DNA from: an uncultured Sulfitobacter sp.
GTDB taxonomy: Bacteria > Pseudomonadota > Alphaproteobacteria > Rhodobacterales > Rhodobacteraceae
DNA: 64,000 bases
NCBI GenBank assembly: GCA_947501805.1
Contig: CANMXJ010000005.1
Span: forward strand, 230,590 to 294,589
Direction: 5' to 3'
Shown here: positions 1 to 9,618 of the stretch, one piece after another
How the letters are laid out: each line of letters begins with the position of its first letter
Position numbering within the stretch: position 1 is the first letter of the stretch
Made by a program: the position numbers and the translations under genes
Notes under the pieces: generated by a model
Databases searched by the model: none
What the model was told of the DNA's origin: nothing
Seen by the model: the letters and a program-made list of their open reading frames with translations, nothing else

Positions 1-213
1 GCTGTTAAGGTGGATCAGGAATGAAGGTGGATACCAGACGGCAATAAAGTCTGCACTGCGATAGCCCATAATGATCAGGACCAAAGACAAAAGGATCACA
101 ACAGCAATGATGCCTTTGCCCGGTGTGCCCAGAGCAACGCGGGCGTCAGGTGCCAGCCTTTTGAAGTAATGTGCGCCGACCCAAAGGATCATGCCAAGTA
201 TAAGTAGGATCAT
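1..213 (-). CDS. NnrU family membrane protein, C-terminal part outside the window
   Basis: The first 71 codons of a membrane protein are present and the rest lies left of position 1. The N-terminus has a hydrophobic segment (about residues 1-15), a short basic loop with the LAPDARVALG-type motif, and a second hydrophobic segment around residues 34-48. This order and the loop motif match NnrU, an inner-membrane protein named from denitrification clusters; some members act in zeta-carotene isomerisation (Z-ISO). Its start lies one base past the mcl2 stop codon, so the two genes should be cotranscribed. The exact role is not readable from this fragment. Confidence 0.75.
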   Translation of the reverse strand, partial: MILLILGMILWVGAHYFKRLAPDARVALGTPGKGIIAVVILLSLVLIIMGYRSADFIAVWYPPSFLIHLNS

Positions 214-214
214 T

Positions 215-1075
215 TCAGTGCTCCGAATTCAGGGCTGCGATTGCGTCCAGTTTTGCGAGCGTTTCACGGGCCGTTGCCACGTGCAGGTTCTCGACGATCT
301 TACCATCGACCACAGCAACACCCTGACCCGAGGCTTCGATTTCCTCAAAGGCCGCAATCTGGCGACGGGCGGTGTCTGCCTCTTCCTCGGACGGGGAAAA
401 GGCTGCATTGGCCACATCAAGCTGAGCGGGATGAATAAGCGTTTTGCCATCAAAACCCATGTCCCGGCCTTGATCACATTCAATCTTGTGGCCCTCGTCA
501 TCCTTGAACGCGTTGTAAACGCCGTCGATGATCGCGCATTCATGCGCTTTGGCCGCCAGTACGCACAATCCAAGACCTGTCATCAGCGGCAGGCGGTCCG
601 CGCGAAAACGCGTTTGCAAATCCTTGGCCAGATCATTGGTGCCCATGACCATCGCTTGCAGCTGCTTGTGTTGGGCTATTGCGACGGCGTTCAGCATCGC
701 GCCCGGTGTTTCCATCATCGCCCATAGCGGAGTGTTGCCAACAATGGCGGCCAAGGCGTCCAGATCCGCAGGACTGCCAACCTTGGGCAGCAGAATTGCA
801 TCGGCACCCATTTTTGCGGCTGCGGCGGCATCCTCTGCACCCCAAGGCGTATCCAAGCCGTTGATGCGAATGACTTTAAAACGGTTGCCGTAACCATCCG
901 CCTTGAGCGCTTCGGCCAGCGTCGCACGGGCCGCCGGTTTCTCATCCGGTGTCACCGCGTCTTCGAGATCAAAAATGATCGCATCGCAGGCGAGAGTGCG
1001 CGCCTTGTCCAAGGCACGCTCTTTGGAAGCTGGAATGTAGAGGACGGACCGCAGCGGGCGGGTGATCTTGGGCAT
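215..1075 (-). CDS. mcl2: (3S)-malyl-CoA thioesterase, Mcl2-like (HpcH/HpaI/CitE family)
   Basis: This 286-residue cytosolic enzyme belongs to the CitE-like beta-barrel family. Visible motifs are FDLEDAV (35-41), the metal-ligand ME (121-122), GTNDLAKD (145-152) and IHPAQ (214-218). The length and the SVLYIPASKERAL start resemble Rhodobacter Mcl2, which hydrolyses malyl-CoA to malate and CoA at the end of the ethylmalonyl-CoA pathway, rather than the longer lyase Mcl1. The start at 1075 is chosen because GGAG lies six bases upstream; an upstream ATG would overlap that site. Ecm, Ccr and Mdh in the same window support this role. A CoA-ester lyase of other specificity remains possible. Confidence 0.8.
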   Translation of the reverse strand: MPKITRPLRSVLYIPASKERALDKARTLACDAIIFDLEDAVTPDEKPAARATLAEALKADGYGNRFKVIRINGLDTPWGAEDAAAAAKMGADAILLPKVGSPADLDALAAIVGNTPLWAMMETPGAMLNAVAIAQHKQLQAMVMGTNDLAKDLQTRFRADRLPLMTGLGLCVLAAKAHECAIIDGVYNAFKDDEGHKIECDQGRDMGFDGKTLIHPAQLDVANAAFSPSEEEADTARRQIAAFEEIEASGQGVAVVDGKIVENLHVATARETLAKLDAIAALNSEH

Positions 1076-1421
1076 GGGAAACTCCATTCGGGCAAGGGAC
1101 ACCGGGATGCCCCCGTTTCGGGTCATAATGTTGCGCGCAAAGGGACACTAATTGCGGAAAAGTTCAAGCGCAAAGGTGCCGCAGCGCAGCAAGCATCAAA
1201 TTTGGGAAGTCTCCGGACGCAGCGTTAACCAATACTTCAGGCCTGCCAAGCAGAGTGATCCCGTTGCAGCCCGAGGGGAGTGTCGCATCGGCAAGGCCGC
1301 CGAACGTCGCGGAACGGGACGCGCAGCCGTAGGTCATAATGTGGGCCACCCAGGTCTCGCCGGGAAAACCCGGAGTTGGTCCGAGGGCCGTGGGTGACGC
1401 CTTTTGAATGAGGGCATAAAG
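1076..1421. other. Intergenic region with a GC-rich hairpin-forming segment
   Basis: This 346-base divergent spacer carries the promoters of mcl2 (minus) and the secreted protein gene at 1422 (plus). Positions 1347-1396 can fold: CACCC (1347-1351) pairs with GGGTG (1392-1396) around a hairpin CCGGG-AAAA-CCCGG (1360-1373). It could be a leader of the downstream mRNA or a small RNA. I recognise no named family and saw no convincing protein-coding reading. Confidence 0.3.
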
Positions 1422-1754
1422 ATGAATAGAATTGGAAAAATGTTCAAGTTGGGCGCGCTGACTGCAGCAGCCGCGCTTTATCTGGTTTCAACGACGGATG
1501 TTGCGGCACAAAATGCGCGACATTGTGCGCCCCGTGAGGCTGTGATTGACAGATTGGCGGACGGATACGGCGAAACACGACAATCTGTCGGGCTGGGATC
1601 GAACAATGCGGTGGTTGAAATTTTCGCCTCTCCCGAAACAGGCAGTTGGACGATTACGGTCACGATGCCCGGCGGGTTGACCTGTCTGATCGCGTCAGGG
1701 CAATCATTTGAGACAATTGAAGACGTCCTGCCTGTAAAAGGTGAAGACGCCTGA
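1422..1754 (+). CDS. Small secreted protein of unknown function
   Basis: A 110-residue protein starts with a clear Sec signal: a basic MNRIGKMFK start, a hydrophobic stretch and a cleavage-like AAQ around residues 28-30. The mature part has two cysteines (in HCAPRE and LTCLI) that could form a disulfide bond in the periplasm. The start at 1422 is preferred because AGGG lies eight bases upstream; an in-frame ATG at 1404 would only add six residues. I recognise no domain. Short periplasmic proteins of this layout are common in Rhodobacteraceae. Confidence 0.7.
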   Translation: MNRIGKMFKLGALTAAAALYLVSTTDVAAQNARHCAPREAVIDRLADGYGETRQSVGLGSNNAVVEIFASPETGSWTITVTMPGGLTCLIASGQSFETIEDVLPVKGEDA

Positions 1755-1807
1755 AGAATTGTATAGATTTGCGACCAAAGGGCGTGCCGTAAGGTGCGCC
1801 CTTTCTC

Positions 1808-2563
1808 TTATGTCAACGCGTCCCATATCAATTTGCAACCGGTGATCATCAGCAACACATATGTCAGGCCAAAAAACACCCGTTCCGGAACCAGATGATG
1901 CGCGCGCACGCCGATCCAGGTGCCAAGCAAGGCAAAGGGGGCCAGCGCGATATTGGCAATAAAGGTCTGTGTCGTGAACATGCCAAGGGCAGCATAGGGA
2001 ATGAATTTGACGATATTCAGCACCCAGAAAAGTAAAACGGTTGTGGCCTGAAATTGGGTTTTGCTCAGACCGCGGCCAAGCAGAAAGACCGCAGCGGGTG
2101 GGCCGCCGGCATGGCTGACAAAGGTGGTAAAGCCTGCAATCGAGCCAAACATTAATCCGGTCCAGTCCGGCATTCTGGTTTGCGCGAGCTTGATCAGGCC
2201 AGTTTTCAGCGAAAGCTGCCACAAGACAAATCCGACCGAAACGCCGCCGATAAGCAGGCGGAACAGATCCGGAGACGCCACTTGATACAAAAGCGCACCC
2301 GCGACAATTCCCGGCAGACCGCCTATTACCAGCAATTTGACGTCCGGATAGCTCCATTTGCGCCAATAGGGTTTGAGCGAACTGACGTCGATCAGCATCA
2401 AAAGGGGCAACATCACACCCAATGCCAATCCCGGTTCAACCACAAGGGCAAGGATGGTGGCGGCCGCAAACGCAGCGCCCGAGCCAAAGCCTGCCTTGGA
2501 AATACCGGCAAAAACAACTGCAGGCCCTGCAACGCAGAAAAAGAACAGATCAAGTGTTAACAT
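1808..2563 (-). CDS. Sulfite exporter TauE/SafE family permease
   Basis: A 251-residue inner-membrane protein with about eight hydrophobic segments. The N-terminal half has the family's glycine-rich GISKAGFGSG motif and the second half has a related FTTFVSHAGGPPA motif, as expected for the two-repeat TauE/SafE fold. Members export small anions such as sulfite, sulfoacetate or other organosulfur compounds. The gene is divergent from mdh and has no obvious partner, so the substrate cannot be named. A second, longer TauE protein is encoded at 25516-26430. Confidence 0.85.
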   Translation of the reverse strand: MLTLDLFFFCVAGPAVVFAGISKAGFGSGAAFAAATILALVVEPGLALGVMLPLLMLIDVSSLKPYWRKWSYPDVKLLVIGGLPGIVAGALLYQVASPDLFRLLIGGVSVGFVLWQLSLKTGLIKLAQTRMPDWTGLMFGSIAGFTTFVSHAGGPPAAVFLLGRGLSKTQFQATTVLLFWVLNIVKFIPYAALGMFTTQTFIANIALAPFALLGTWIGVRAHHLVPERVFFGLTYVLLMITGCKLIWDALT

Positions 2564-2606
2564 TTTAACGCAATTTGCTGGCTATCATTTGGCCACCTGA
2601 ACGTAA

Positions 2607-3704
<1,098 letters not shown>

Positions 3705-3728
3705 GTAGCTTTGCCGCTTTAAGAATAG

Positions 3729-3758
3729 AAAAGCGCATGCCTTTGGTGTGCGCTTTTT
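3729..3758 (+). terminator. Rho-independent terminator of mdh
   Basis: AAAGCGCA (3730-3737) and TGCGCTTT (3749-3756) form an eight-pair stem with an 11-base loop, followed by further Ts. It starts about 25 bases after the mdh stop codon. Confidence 0.8.
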
Positions 3759-3834
3759 CGTTTGGTATCAGTGCCTGTAGCGCTGAGATAATTGTGAGAT
3801 GCACCGGGTGCCTCTTGGGGCTATGCTGGTCATT

Positions 3835-4494
3835 ATGCGCCTACTCCTTGCACTGTGCCTTGCGGTTTTGCCTATTCGCGCTTTTGCGTGTGAACTGGCG
3901 CTGGTGCTGGCCGTGGATGTGTCCGGATCCGTCGACGAGGCCGAGTACCGGATACAGATGGACGGGCTGGCCGCTGCTCTGCGTGATGGCATCGTTGTTG
4001 ATGCCCTGATCGAGCAGCAGGCACGGGTCAGCCTGATCCAGTGGTCGGGGTCTTCACGTCAAAAACAAACTGTTGGCTGGACGACCGTCAAATCCGCTTC
4101 AGATGCTGCCGCTCTGGCGGATGCCATAGCCAATGATCCCCGCAAATGGCGCAATTATTCAACGGCAATCGGTGAGGCGCTTTCGCTCGCAATCAACTCC
4201 TTTGATGCGGTCGCAGGATGCAAGCGCCGCGTGATAGATGTTTCGGGGGATGGCATGTCCAATGAGGGTGTGCCGCCAGAGCAAATGCGGGGGGCGTTGA
4301 AGGCAAGAAAGATTACGGTCAACGCATTGGCGATTGAAACGGACGACCATGACTTGACAGCATACTTCTATGAAGGCCTGATTCAGGGGGATGGTGCCTT
4401 TGTGATCACCGCCAACGGTTTTGAAGATTATCCGGCCCAGATCCGTCGCAAGCTACAACGCGAAACCACCAAACAACTGAGTCGGCTTGAGTGA
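3835..4494 (+). CDS. DUF1194 (VWFA-like) exported protein
   Basis: A protein of about 219 residues with a signal peptide ending near AFAC and a von Willebrand A-like fold. The metal-site motif DVSGSVD lies about 13 residues into the mature part, and IDVSGDGMSNEG matches the second DUF1194 hallmark. It should be periplasmic or a lipoprotein. Family members are widespread in alphaproteobacteria and their role is unknown. Three in-frame ATGs (3799, 3823, 3835) are possible; 3835 gives the best signal peptide, although no start has a strong Shine-Dalgarno site. It lies between mdh and sdhC on the same strand. Confidence 0.8.
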   Translation: MRLLLALCLAVLPIRAFACELALVLAVDVSGSVDEAEYRIQMDGLAAALRDGIVVDALIEQQARVSLIQWSGSSRQKQTVGWTTVKSASDAAALADAIANDPRKWRNYSTAIGEALSLAINSFDAVAGCKRRVIDVSGDGMSNEGVPPEQMRGALKARKITVNALAIETDDHDLTAYFYEGLIQGDGAFVITANGFEDYPAQIRRKLQRETTKQLSRLE

Positions 4495-4503
4495 TGCTGA
4501 GGA

Positions 4504-4538
4504 TTTGTGATCACAGTGGTTTTCTGTGTGATCACAAA
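4504..4538 (+). promoter_or_regulatory. Twin TGTGATCACA palindromes upstream of sdhCDAB
   Basis: The ten-base palindrome TGTGATCACA occurs at 4506-4515 and again at 4527-4536. The centres are 21 bases apart (two DNA turns), and outer symmetry extends to TTTGTGATCACA / TGTGATCACAAA. The pair lies between the DUF1194 stop and the sdhC start, 150 bases upstream of sdhC. It looks like a double operator for a dimeric regulator. The same bases could form a 12-pair RNA hairpin, but no T-run follows, so a terminator is less likely. The regulator is not identified. Confidence 0.55.
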
Positions 4539-4689
4539 GTTGATCTGTAAGTGAGATTTGTATTGGATTGTCGGGGAATCTTGGCAAAACGCTGCGGCAA
4601 TTTTACCGACCCCCGTGACACTGCGCCAAAATCCGTTATGACTGTCGCAACCAACAGACTGAATTAAAGCCACATCAAAGGACCATGCC

Positions 4690-5073
4690 ATGGCCGATGT
4701 AAACCGGGGCAATCGTCCCCTGTCGCCACATCTGACGATTTACCGACCGCAGCTCACGTCTATGACGTCGATCCTGACCCGTATCACGGGCAACGCAATG
4801 CTGATTGCCGCGCTATTGATTGTCTGGTGGTTTCTGGCAGCCGCCAGTTCGCCGGAATACTTCGCAATTGCCAATGGCTTCATCACCAGCTGGTTCGGCG
4901 ATCTGATCATGTTCTTTTCGCTGCTGGGGCTTTGGTATCATACGCTTGCGGGTGTGCGGCACCTGATCTGGGACAATGGATACGCTCTGGATATCGCAAC
5001 GGCCGAAAAGCTGGGCTGGGGCTGTTTGGGCGGGTCGGTGGTTTTGACCATCCTGACCGCACTGATCATTTGA
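4690..5073 (+). CDS. sdhC: Succinate dehydrogenase cytochrome b556 subunit
   Basis: A 127-residue membrane anchor of complex II. It carries the family signature RPLSPHLTIYRP (9-20), three hydrophobic segments and the heme-ligand region YHTLAGVRHLIWD. Together with SdhD it anchors SdhAB, binds heme b and forms the quinone site. An AAAGGA site lies upstream of the start; an out-of-frame ATG at 4685 is ignored. It is the first gene of the sdh operon, 13 bases before sdhD. Confidence 0.95.
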   Translation: MADVNRGNRPLSPHLTIYRPQLTSMTSILTRITGNAMLIAALLIVWWFLAAASSPEYFAIANGFITSWFGDLIMFFSLLGLWYHTLAGVRHLIWDNGYALDIATAEKLGWGCLGGSVVLTILTALII

Positions 5074-5086
5074 GGGAACGATAAGA

Positions 5087-5458
5087 ATGGCATTTTTAAC
5101 AGATCGTAAACGGGCGAGTGGCCTTGGTTCCGCGAAATCCGGTACAGCGCACTTCTGGTCGATGAAGGTCAGCTCGGTAGCGTTGTTGATCCTGATCCCG
5201 TTGTTTGTGTTCACATTTGGCGCAGCTCTGGGCGGCACCTATGAAGAGATTGTCGCCTATTATAGCCGCCCGGGACCTGCGATCATTGCAGCCCTGACTT
5301 TGCTGGTTGGCTTCAAACATTTCAACGATGGTGTCCAAACGCTGATCGAGGACTATGTGCATGGTACAGCAAACAAGGTGGCGATCATTCTGATGACCTG
5401 CTTGAGTTATGGTGCTGCGGCGGTTGGTGTATTCGCCGTCGCACGGTTGGCGCTTTGA
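5087..5458 (+). CDS. sdhD: Succinate dehydrogenase membrane anchor subunit
   Basis: A 123-residue protein with three transmembrane segments. The motif [15 protein letters not shown] in the middle is typical of alphaproteobacterial SdhD and includes the candidate second heme ligand. The sequence before the first helix contains the FWSMKVSS stretch common to this family. It lies between sdhC and sdhA with short spacers, consistent with one transcript. Confidence 0.93.
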   Translation: MAFLTDRKRASGLGSAKSGTAHFWSMKVSSVALLILIPLFVFTFGAALGGTYEEIVAYYSRPGPAIIAALTLLVGFKHFNDGVQTLIEDYVHGTANKVAIILMTCLSYGAAAVGVFAVARLAL

Positions 5459-5486
5459 TCTATATATTCCTACGGGGAGACTAAAA

Positions 5487-7292
5487 ATGGCCGCATATGA
5501 ATACGAAACCCACGAGTACGACGTGGTTGTTGTGGGTGCCGGCGGCGCTGGCCTGCGCGCAACATTGGGGATGGCAGAGCAGGGGCTGCGCACGGCCTGT
5601 ATCTCAAAGGTGTTCCCGACCCGCTCGCACACGGTTGCCGCGCAAGGCGGTATCGCTGCCTCCTTGAGCAATATGGGTCCGGACAACTGGCAGTGGCATA
5701 TGTATGACACGGTTAAGGGGTCCGACTGGCTGGGTGATACAGATGCGATGGAATACCTCGCACGTGAAGCCCCCAAGGCGGTGTATGAGCTTGAGCATTA
5801 CGGCGTTCCATTTTCGCGCACCGAAGAGGGCAAGATTTACCAGCGTCCCTTTGGCGGTCACACTACCGAATTCGGCGAAGGCCCGCCCGTGCAGCGCACA
5901 TGTGCCGCAGCCGACCGCACAGGTCACGCGATCCTGCACACGCTTTACGGCCAGTCGCTCAAGCATAACGCGGAATTCTACATTGAATACTTCGCGATTG
6001 ACCTGATCATGTCCGATGATGGCGTCTGTCAGGGCGTGCTGTGTTGGAAGCTGGACGATGGCACGATGCACCTGTTCTCGGCCAAGATGGTTGTGCTGGC
6101 GACTGGCGGTTATGGCCGCGCTTATTTCTCAGCCACGTCTGCGCATACCTGCACAGGGGATGGTGGCGGAATGACCGCACGTGCCGGTTTGCCGTTGCAG
6201 GACATGGAGTTTGTGCAATTCCATCCGACCGGTATCTACGGCGCTGGCTGTCTGATCACCGAAGGCGCGCGCGGCGAAGGTGGCTATCTGACCAACTCCG
6301 AGGGCGAACGGTTTATGGAGCGGTATGCACCAACCTATAAAGATTTGGCGTCCCGCGATGTTGTCAGCCGTTGCATGACAATGGAAATCCGCGAAGGACG
6401 CGGTGTGGGCGAGCAGGGCGATCATATTCACCTGCACCTTAATCACCTGCCGCCTGAAACGCTGGACCTGCGCTTGCCTGGTATTTCGGAAAGTGCACGC
6501 ATCTTTGCTGGTGTTGATCTAACCAAAGAGCCTATCCCGGTTCTGCCGACGGTACACTACAATATGGGCGGCATTCCGACGAACTATTGGGGCGAGGTTC
6601 TTGCACCGACCAAAGACAAGCCTGACAACGTATCCCCCGGTTTGATGGCCGTGGGTGAGGCGGGCTGTGCGTCTGTGCATGGTGCCAACCGTCTTGGTTC
6701 AAACAGCCTGATCGACCTCGTTGTATTTGGTCGTGCTGCCGCTATCCGCGCAGCCGAGATTGTTGATCCGAAAACTCCGGTGCCGACACCAAACAAACGA
6801 TCTGTTGAAGCCGCATTCAGCCGGTTTGACGGGCTGCGCTACGCCAAAGGCCACGTGCCGACGGCGGAACTGCGACTTGAGATGCAGAAGACAATGCAGG
6901 CAGATGCCGCTGTCTTCCGCACCGACAAGACGCTTGCCGAGGGCGAAGAGAAGATGAAGGATGTCGCAGGCAAGCTCGATGACCTGAAAGTCACTGATAC
7001 ATCGCTGGTCTGGAACTCTGACTTGATGGAAACGCTTGAGCTTACCAACCTGATGCCGAACGCGGTGGCGACAATCACTGCTGCAGCAGCACGCAAGGAA
7101 AGCCGTGGCGCACACGCCCATGAGGATTATCCGGATCGAGACGACGAAAACTGGCGCAAGCACAGCCTGATCTGGTTCCAGGGTAACGAAGCGTCGCTTG
7201 GTTTCCGTGGCGTGCATCTCAAGCCGCTCACAAGCCACAACGAAGGCGGGATCGACCTCAAAAAAATCGCGCCAAAAGCGCGGGTGTACTAA
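5487..7292 (+). CDS. sdhA: Succinate dehydrogenase flavoprotein subunit
   Basis: A 601-residue flavoprotein that oxidises succinate to fumarate. It has the FAD-binding GAGGAG (17-22), [11 protein letters not shown] with the histidine (48) that carries covalent FAD, and the substrate-site region [21 protein letters not shown]. The length is normal for SdhA. GGGGAGA lies eight bases before the ATG at 5487; an upstream in-frame start inside sdhD is rejected. It is followed after four bases by a lipoprotein gene rather than directly by sdhB. Confidence 0.97.
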   Translation: MAAYEYETHEYDVVVVGAGGAGLRATLGMAEQGLRTACISKVFPTRSHTVAAQGGIAASLSNMGPDNWQWHMYDTVKGSDWLGDTDAMEYLAREAPKAVYELEHYGVPFSRTEEGKIYQRPFGGHTTEFGEGPPVQRTCAAADRTGHAILHTLYGQSLKHNAEFYIEYFAIDLIMSDDGVCQGVLCWKLDDGTMHLFSAKMVVLATGGYGRAYFSATSAHTCTGDGGGMTARAGLPLQDMEFVQFHPTGIYGAGCLITEGARGEGGYLTNSEGERFMERYAPTYKDLASRDVVSRCMTMEIREGRGVGEQGDHIHLHLNHLPPETLDLRLPGISESARIFAGVDLTKEPIPVLPTVHYNMGGIPTNYWGEVLAPTKDKPDNVSPGLMAVGEAGCASVHGANRLGSNSLIDLVVFGRAAAIRAAEIVDPKTPVPTPNKRSVEAAFSRFDGLRYAKGHVPTAELRLEMQKTMQADAAVFRTDKTLAEGEEKMKDVAGKLDDLKVTDTSLVWNSDLMETLELTNLMPNAVATITAAAARKESRGAHAHEDYPDRDDENWRKHSLIWFQGNEASLGFRGVHLKPLTSHNEGGIDLKKIAPKARVY

Positions 7293-7296
7293 GTCC

Positions 7297-7626
7297 ATGC
7301 GCTTGACGGCTTTGGCTCTTTGCGCGGTGGCGCTTGCGGGTTGTACTGAGGTGCAACAGGCCGTGGACAATACCGCGCGCCAAGGGGCCAAGGGCGTTGT
7401 GACAGAGACATTGGCGACACGGTTTCTGCAGGTGCCAAAGGAACTGATTACGCCATTCACGGATTGCATCATCGACAATTCGTCAGCTGTTGAAATCCGC
7501 GATTTTGCGCGCGCAGCAGTTGTCGGAGTGGATGAGCAAACGGTAACAACGGTCCGTGCTGTGCTGTCGCGCCCCGAAACCGTGCAATGTCTTCAAACGC
7601 GTGCGTTGAATGCAGGGCTTGGATGA
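7297..7626 (+). CDS. Small lipoprotein encoded inside the sdh operon
   Basis: A 109-residue protein with a short lipoprotein signal: MRLTALALCAVALAGC, with lipobox LAGC and modified cysteine at 16. Two further cysteines (in TDCII and VQCLQ) sit in the mature part and may pair. I recognise no named domain. The ATG follows the sdhA stop by four bases and its own stop is three bases before the FkbM gene, so it is firmly within the sdh transcript. A role in complex II assembly is only a guess from position. Confidence 0.75.
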   Translation: MRLTALALCAVALAGCTEVQQAVDNTARQGAKGVVTETLATRFLQVPKELITPFTDCIIDNSSAVEIRDFARAAVVGVDEQTVTTVRAVLSRPETVQCLQTRALNAGLG

Positions 7627-7629
7627 ACC

Positions 7630-8430
7630 ATGAACGCGATGTCCAAGCCCACCATTGATACCAACATGTCCGAAGCGCTTCGCGCGGTGTTTCGCACGGC
7701 GGACAAGGCACAGCGTCAAAAGCTGGTGCCGATCCTGCCACCCGAAGTTGTCGAATTTGCCGGTGTGTCGATGTATGTCGATCCGCGTGATAATTACACA
7801 GACCGGATGATCTGGCGCGACGGTCAGCCGCCAGAAATCAGATCCTTGGTGGCGCTCACGGAGCTGGTCGAGGGACGCAATGCCTTCATCCTTGATATCG
7901 GGGCCAATTCCGGCGCGTTTACAATTCCGCTTGCCGTAGCAGCGGGGACGGGCAGTCGCGTGATCGCCTTTGAACCAAACCCGACAATGATTGGCCGTCT
8001 GGGACATAACATCCGGTTGAACGGATTGGGTGATGTGGTGCGGATCGAAGGCTGTGCACTGGGTGATGCAACGGGCGAGGCGATCCTGAATTTTCGCGCG
8101 CGAAACTTTGGTCAGGCCTCATTGATGCCGATCAAACCCGGAGTGCGCGATGGGGGCACATTGGTGCCAGTGCGTCCACTGCTCGATTTCGTGCATGAGG
8201 CTGACGGTCATGACATTTCTATCCTCAAGATTGACGTAGAGGGTGCTGAAGTTGCCGTGCTTGGCCCGCTGTTGACCGCGGGTGGCTGGTTGCCCGACGC
8301 GCTGCTGGTTGAAACGGATCATGCTAATAAATGGGACGTTGATCTGGCTGGCCGGATCAAGGAATTGGGGTTCAAGATCACTCTTGAAGCCGAACAGAAC
8401 ACGCTGTTTGTCCGCAAGGGCGCAGCTTGA
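7630..8430 (+). CDS. FkbM family SAM-dependent methyltransferase
   Basis: A 266-residue class I methyltransferase. It has the SAM-binding DIGANSG (89-95), the acidic FEPNP (114-118) and the FkbM hallmark KIDVEGAE (200-207). FkbM enzymes usually methylate hydroxyl groups of sugars, lipids or polyketides. Here the gene sits between sdhA and sdhB with almost no spacing, which is unusual for the family, and its substrate is not evident. It may act on a glycan or lipid, or simply be carried by the operon. Confidence 0.88.
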   Translation: MNAMSKPTIDTNMSEALRAVFRTADKAQRQKLVPILPPEVVEFAGVSMYVDPRDNYTDRMIWRDGQPPEIRSLVALTELVEGRNAFILDIGANSGAFTIPLAVAAGTGSRVIAFEPNPTMIGRLGHNIRLNGLGDVVRIEGCALGDATGEAILNFRARNFGQASLMPIKPGVRDGGTLVPVRPLLDFVHEADGHDISILKIDVEGAEVAVLGPLLTAGGWLPDALLVETDHANKWDVDLAGRIKELGFKITLEAEQNTLFVRKGAA

Positions 8431-8482
8431 AAGTGAAACGCTCCCCGCAAGGGCGGCACAAGGACGAGATAGGAGAAGCGAC

Positions 8483-9262
8483 ATGGTTCAGCTGACACTC
8501 CCCAAGAATTCCCGCATGACAAGCGGCAAGACATGGCCAAAGCCCGAGGGTGCGACCAACCTGAAAGAGTTCCATATTTATCGTTGGAATCCCGATGACG
8601 GCAAGAATCCGGCGGTCGACACCTATTTTGTCGATATGGAGACCTGCGGCCCGATGATTTTGGACGGGCTGATCAAGATCAAGAACGAGATTGATCCAAC
8701 ACTGACGTTCCGCCGTTCCTGCCGCGAAGGTATCTGTGGGTCTTGCGCAATGAACATTGACGGGATCAATACACTGGCCTGTACCTATGGTGTTGCCGAA
8801 GTAAAAGGTGCCGTGAAAATCTATCCGCTGCCGCACATGCCGGTGATCAAGGATTTGATCCCGGACCTCACGCATTTCTACGCACAGCATGCCAGTGTCC
8901 AGCCTTGGCTGGAAACAGAGACGCCTGCACCTGCGAAAGAGTGGAAGCAATCCGTAGACGACCGCACGAAACTAGACGGACTTTACGAGTGCATTATGTG
9001 TGCCTGTTGCTCGACGTCCTGCCCAAGCTATTGGTGGAACGGCGATCGCTACCTCGGGCCAGCCGCCTTGCTGCATGCTTATCGCTGGATCATTGATTCA
9101 AGGGATGAGGCAACAGGTGAACGGTTGGACGATCTGGAGGATCCGTTCAAATTGTACCGCTGCCACACCATTATGAACTGTGCCAAGACTTGCCCAAAGG
9201 GGTTGAACCCGGCTGCAGCAATCGCAAAAATCAAAAAACTGATGGTCGAACGGACCGTCTGA
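8483..9262 (+). CDS. sdhB: Succinate dehydrogenase iron-sulfur subunit
   Basis: A 259-residue protein carrying the three iron-sulfur clusters of complex II. Cysteines 80, 85, 88 and 100 fit the [2Fe-2S] site; 170, 173, 176 and 237 the [4Fe-4S] site; 180, 227 and 233 the [3Fe-4S] site. It passes electrons from SdhA to the membrane quinone. GGAG lies nine bases upstream of the ATG at 8483. It closes the operon and is followed by a long inverted repeat. Confidence 0.97.
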   Translation: MVQLTLPKNSRMTSGKTWPKPEGATNLKEFHIYRWNPDDGKNPAVDTYFVDMETCGPMILDGLIKIKNEIDPTLTFRRSCREGICGSCAMNIDGINTLACTYGVAEVKGAVKIYPLPHMPVIKDLIPDLTHFYAQHASVQPWLETETPAPAKEWKQSVDDRTKLDGLYECIMCACCSTSCPSYWWNGDRYLGPAALLHAYRWIIDSRDEATGERLDDLEDPFKLYRCHTIMNCAKTCPKGLNPAAAIAKIKKLMVERTV

Positions 9263-9274
9263 TCCGACGTGACC

Positions 9275-9323
9275 GGCCTTTGGTGTATCCCCTGCTTTGA
9301 AGGGGTGGCAAGCACCAAAGGCC
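9275..9323 (+). terminator. Long hairpin after sdhB, probable transcript end
   Basis: GGCCTTTGGTG (9275-9285) and CACCAAAGGCC (9313-9323) are perfect inverted arms of 11 bases. Inside them, CCCC (9289-9292) can pair with GGGG (9302-9305) to make a second hairpin. No T-run follows, so this may be a factor-dependent end or an mRNA 3' stabiliser rather than a classic terminator. Confidence 0.5.
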
Positions 9324-9339
9324 ATACACGGCGCATGAT

Positions 9340-9552
9340 ATGATCTTGATTTTTGCTATCTTGGTTGTTGTGATTGTTGCGATTTACGCACATCGCAACA
9401 AGGACCGGCGCAGGTGCCGCTGGCGTCAGAGCCAGTCAGGCAGCAAGGGGTCCTTGACCAAATACAATTGTATCAGCTGTGGTGCCGAAGTTTTTCGCAG
9501 TACTGGCAAGCCGGACAGCTGCATGGCAACACTTAAAAAGCCCAGTCTTTGA
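9340..9552 (+). CDS. Small membrane-anchored protein with a putative zinc ribbon
   Basis: A 70-residue protein with one N-terminal transmembrane segment (about 2-17), a very basic stretch (19-30) and cysteines at 26, 44, 47 and 61. The CxxC at 44-47 plus C26 and C61 could bind zinc. I recall similar short proteins in Rhodobacteraceae but no function. The start lacks a strong ribosome site. The gene sits alone after the sdh operon on the same strand. Confidence 0.6.
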   Translation: MILIFAILVVVIVAIYAHRNKDRRRCRWRQSQSGSKGSLTKYNCISCGAEVFRSTGKPDSCMATLKKPSL

Positions 9553-9618
9553 CTTCAGGCGATCCTCGACAAAGACTGCGCAGCAAGTCTATCGTCGATG
9601 GAACCAGGGGGGCATGTA

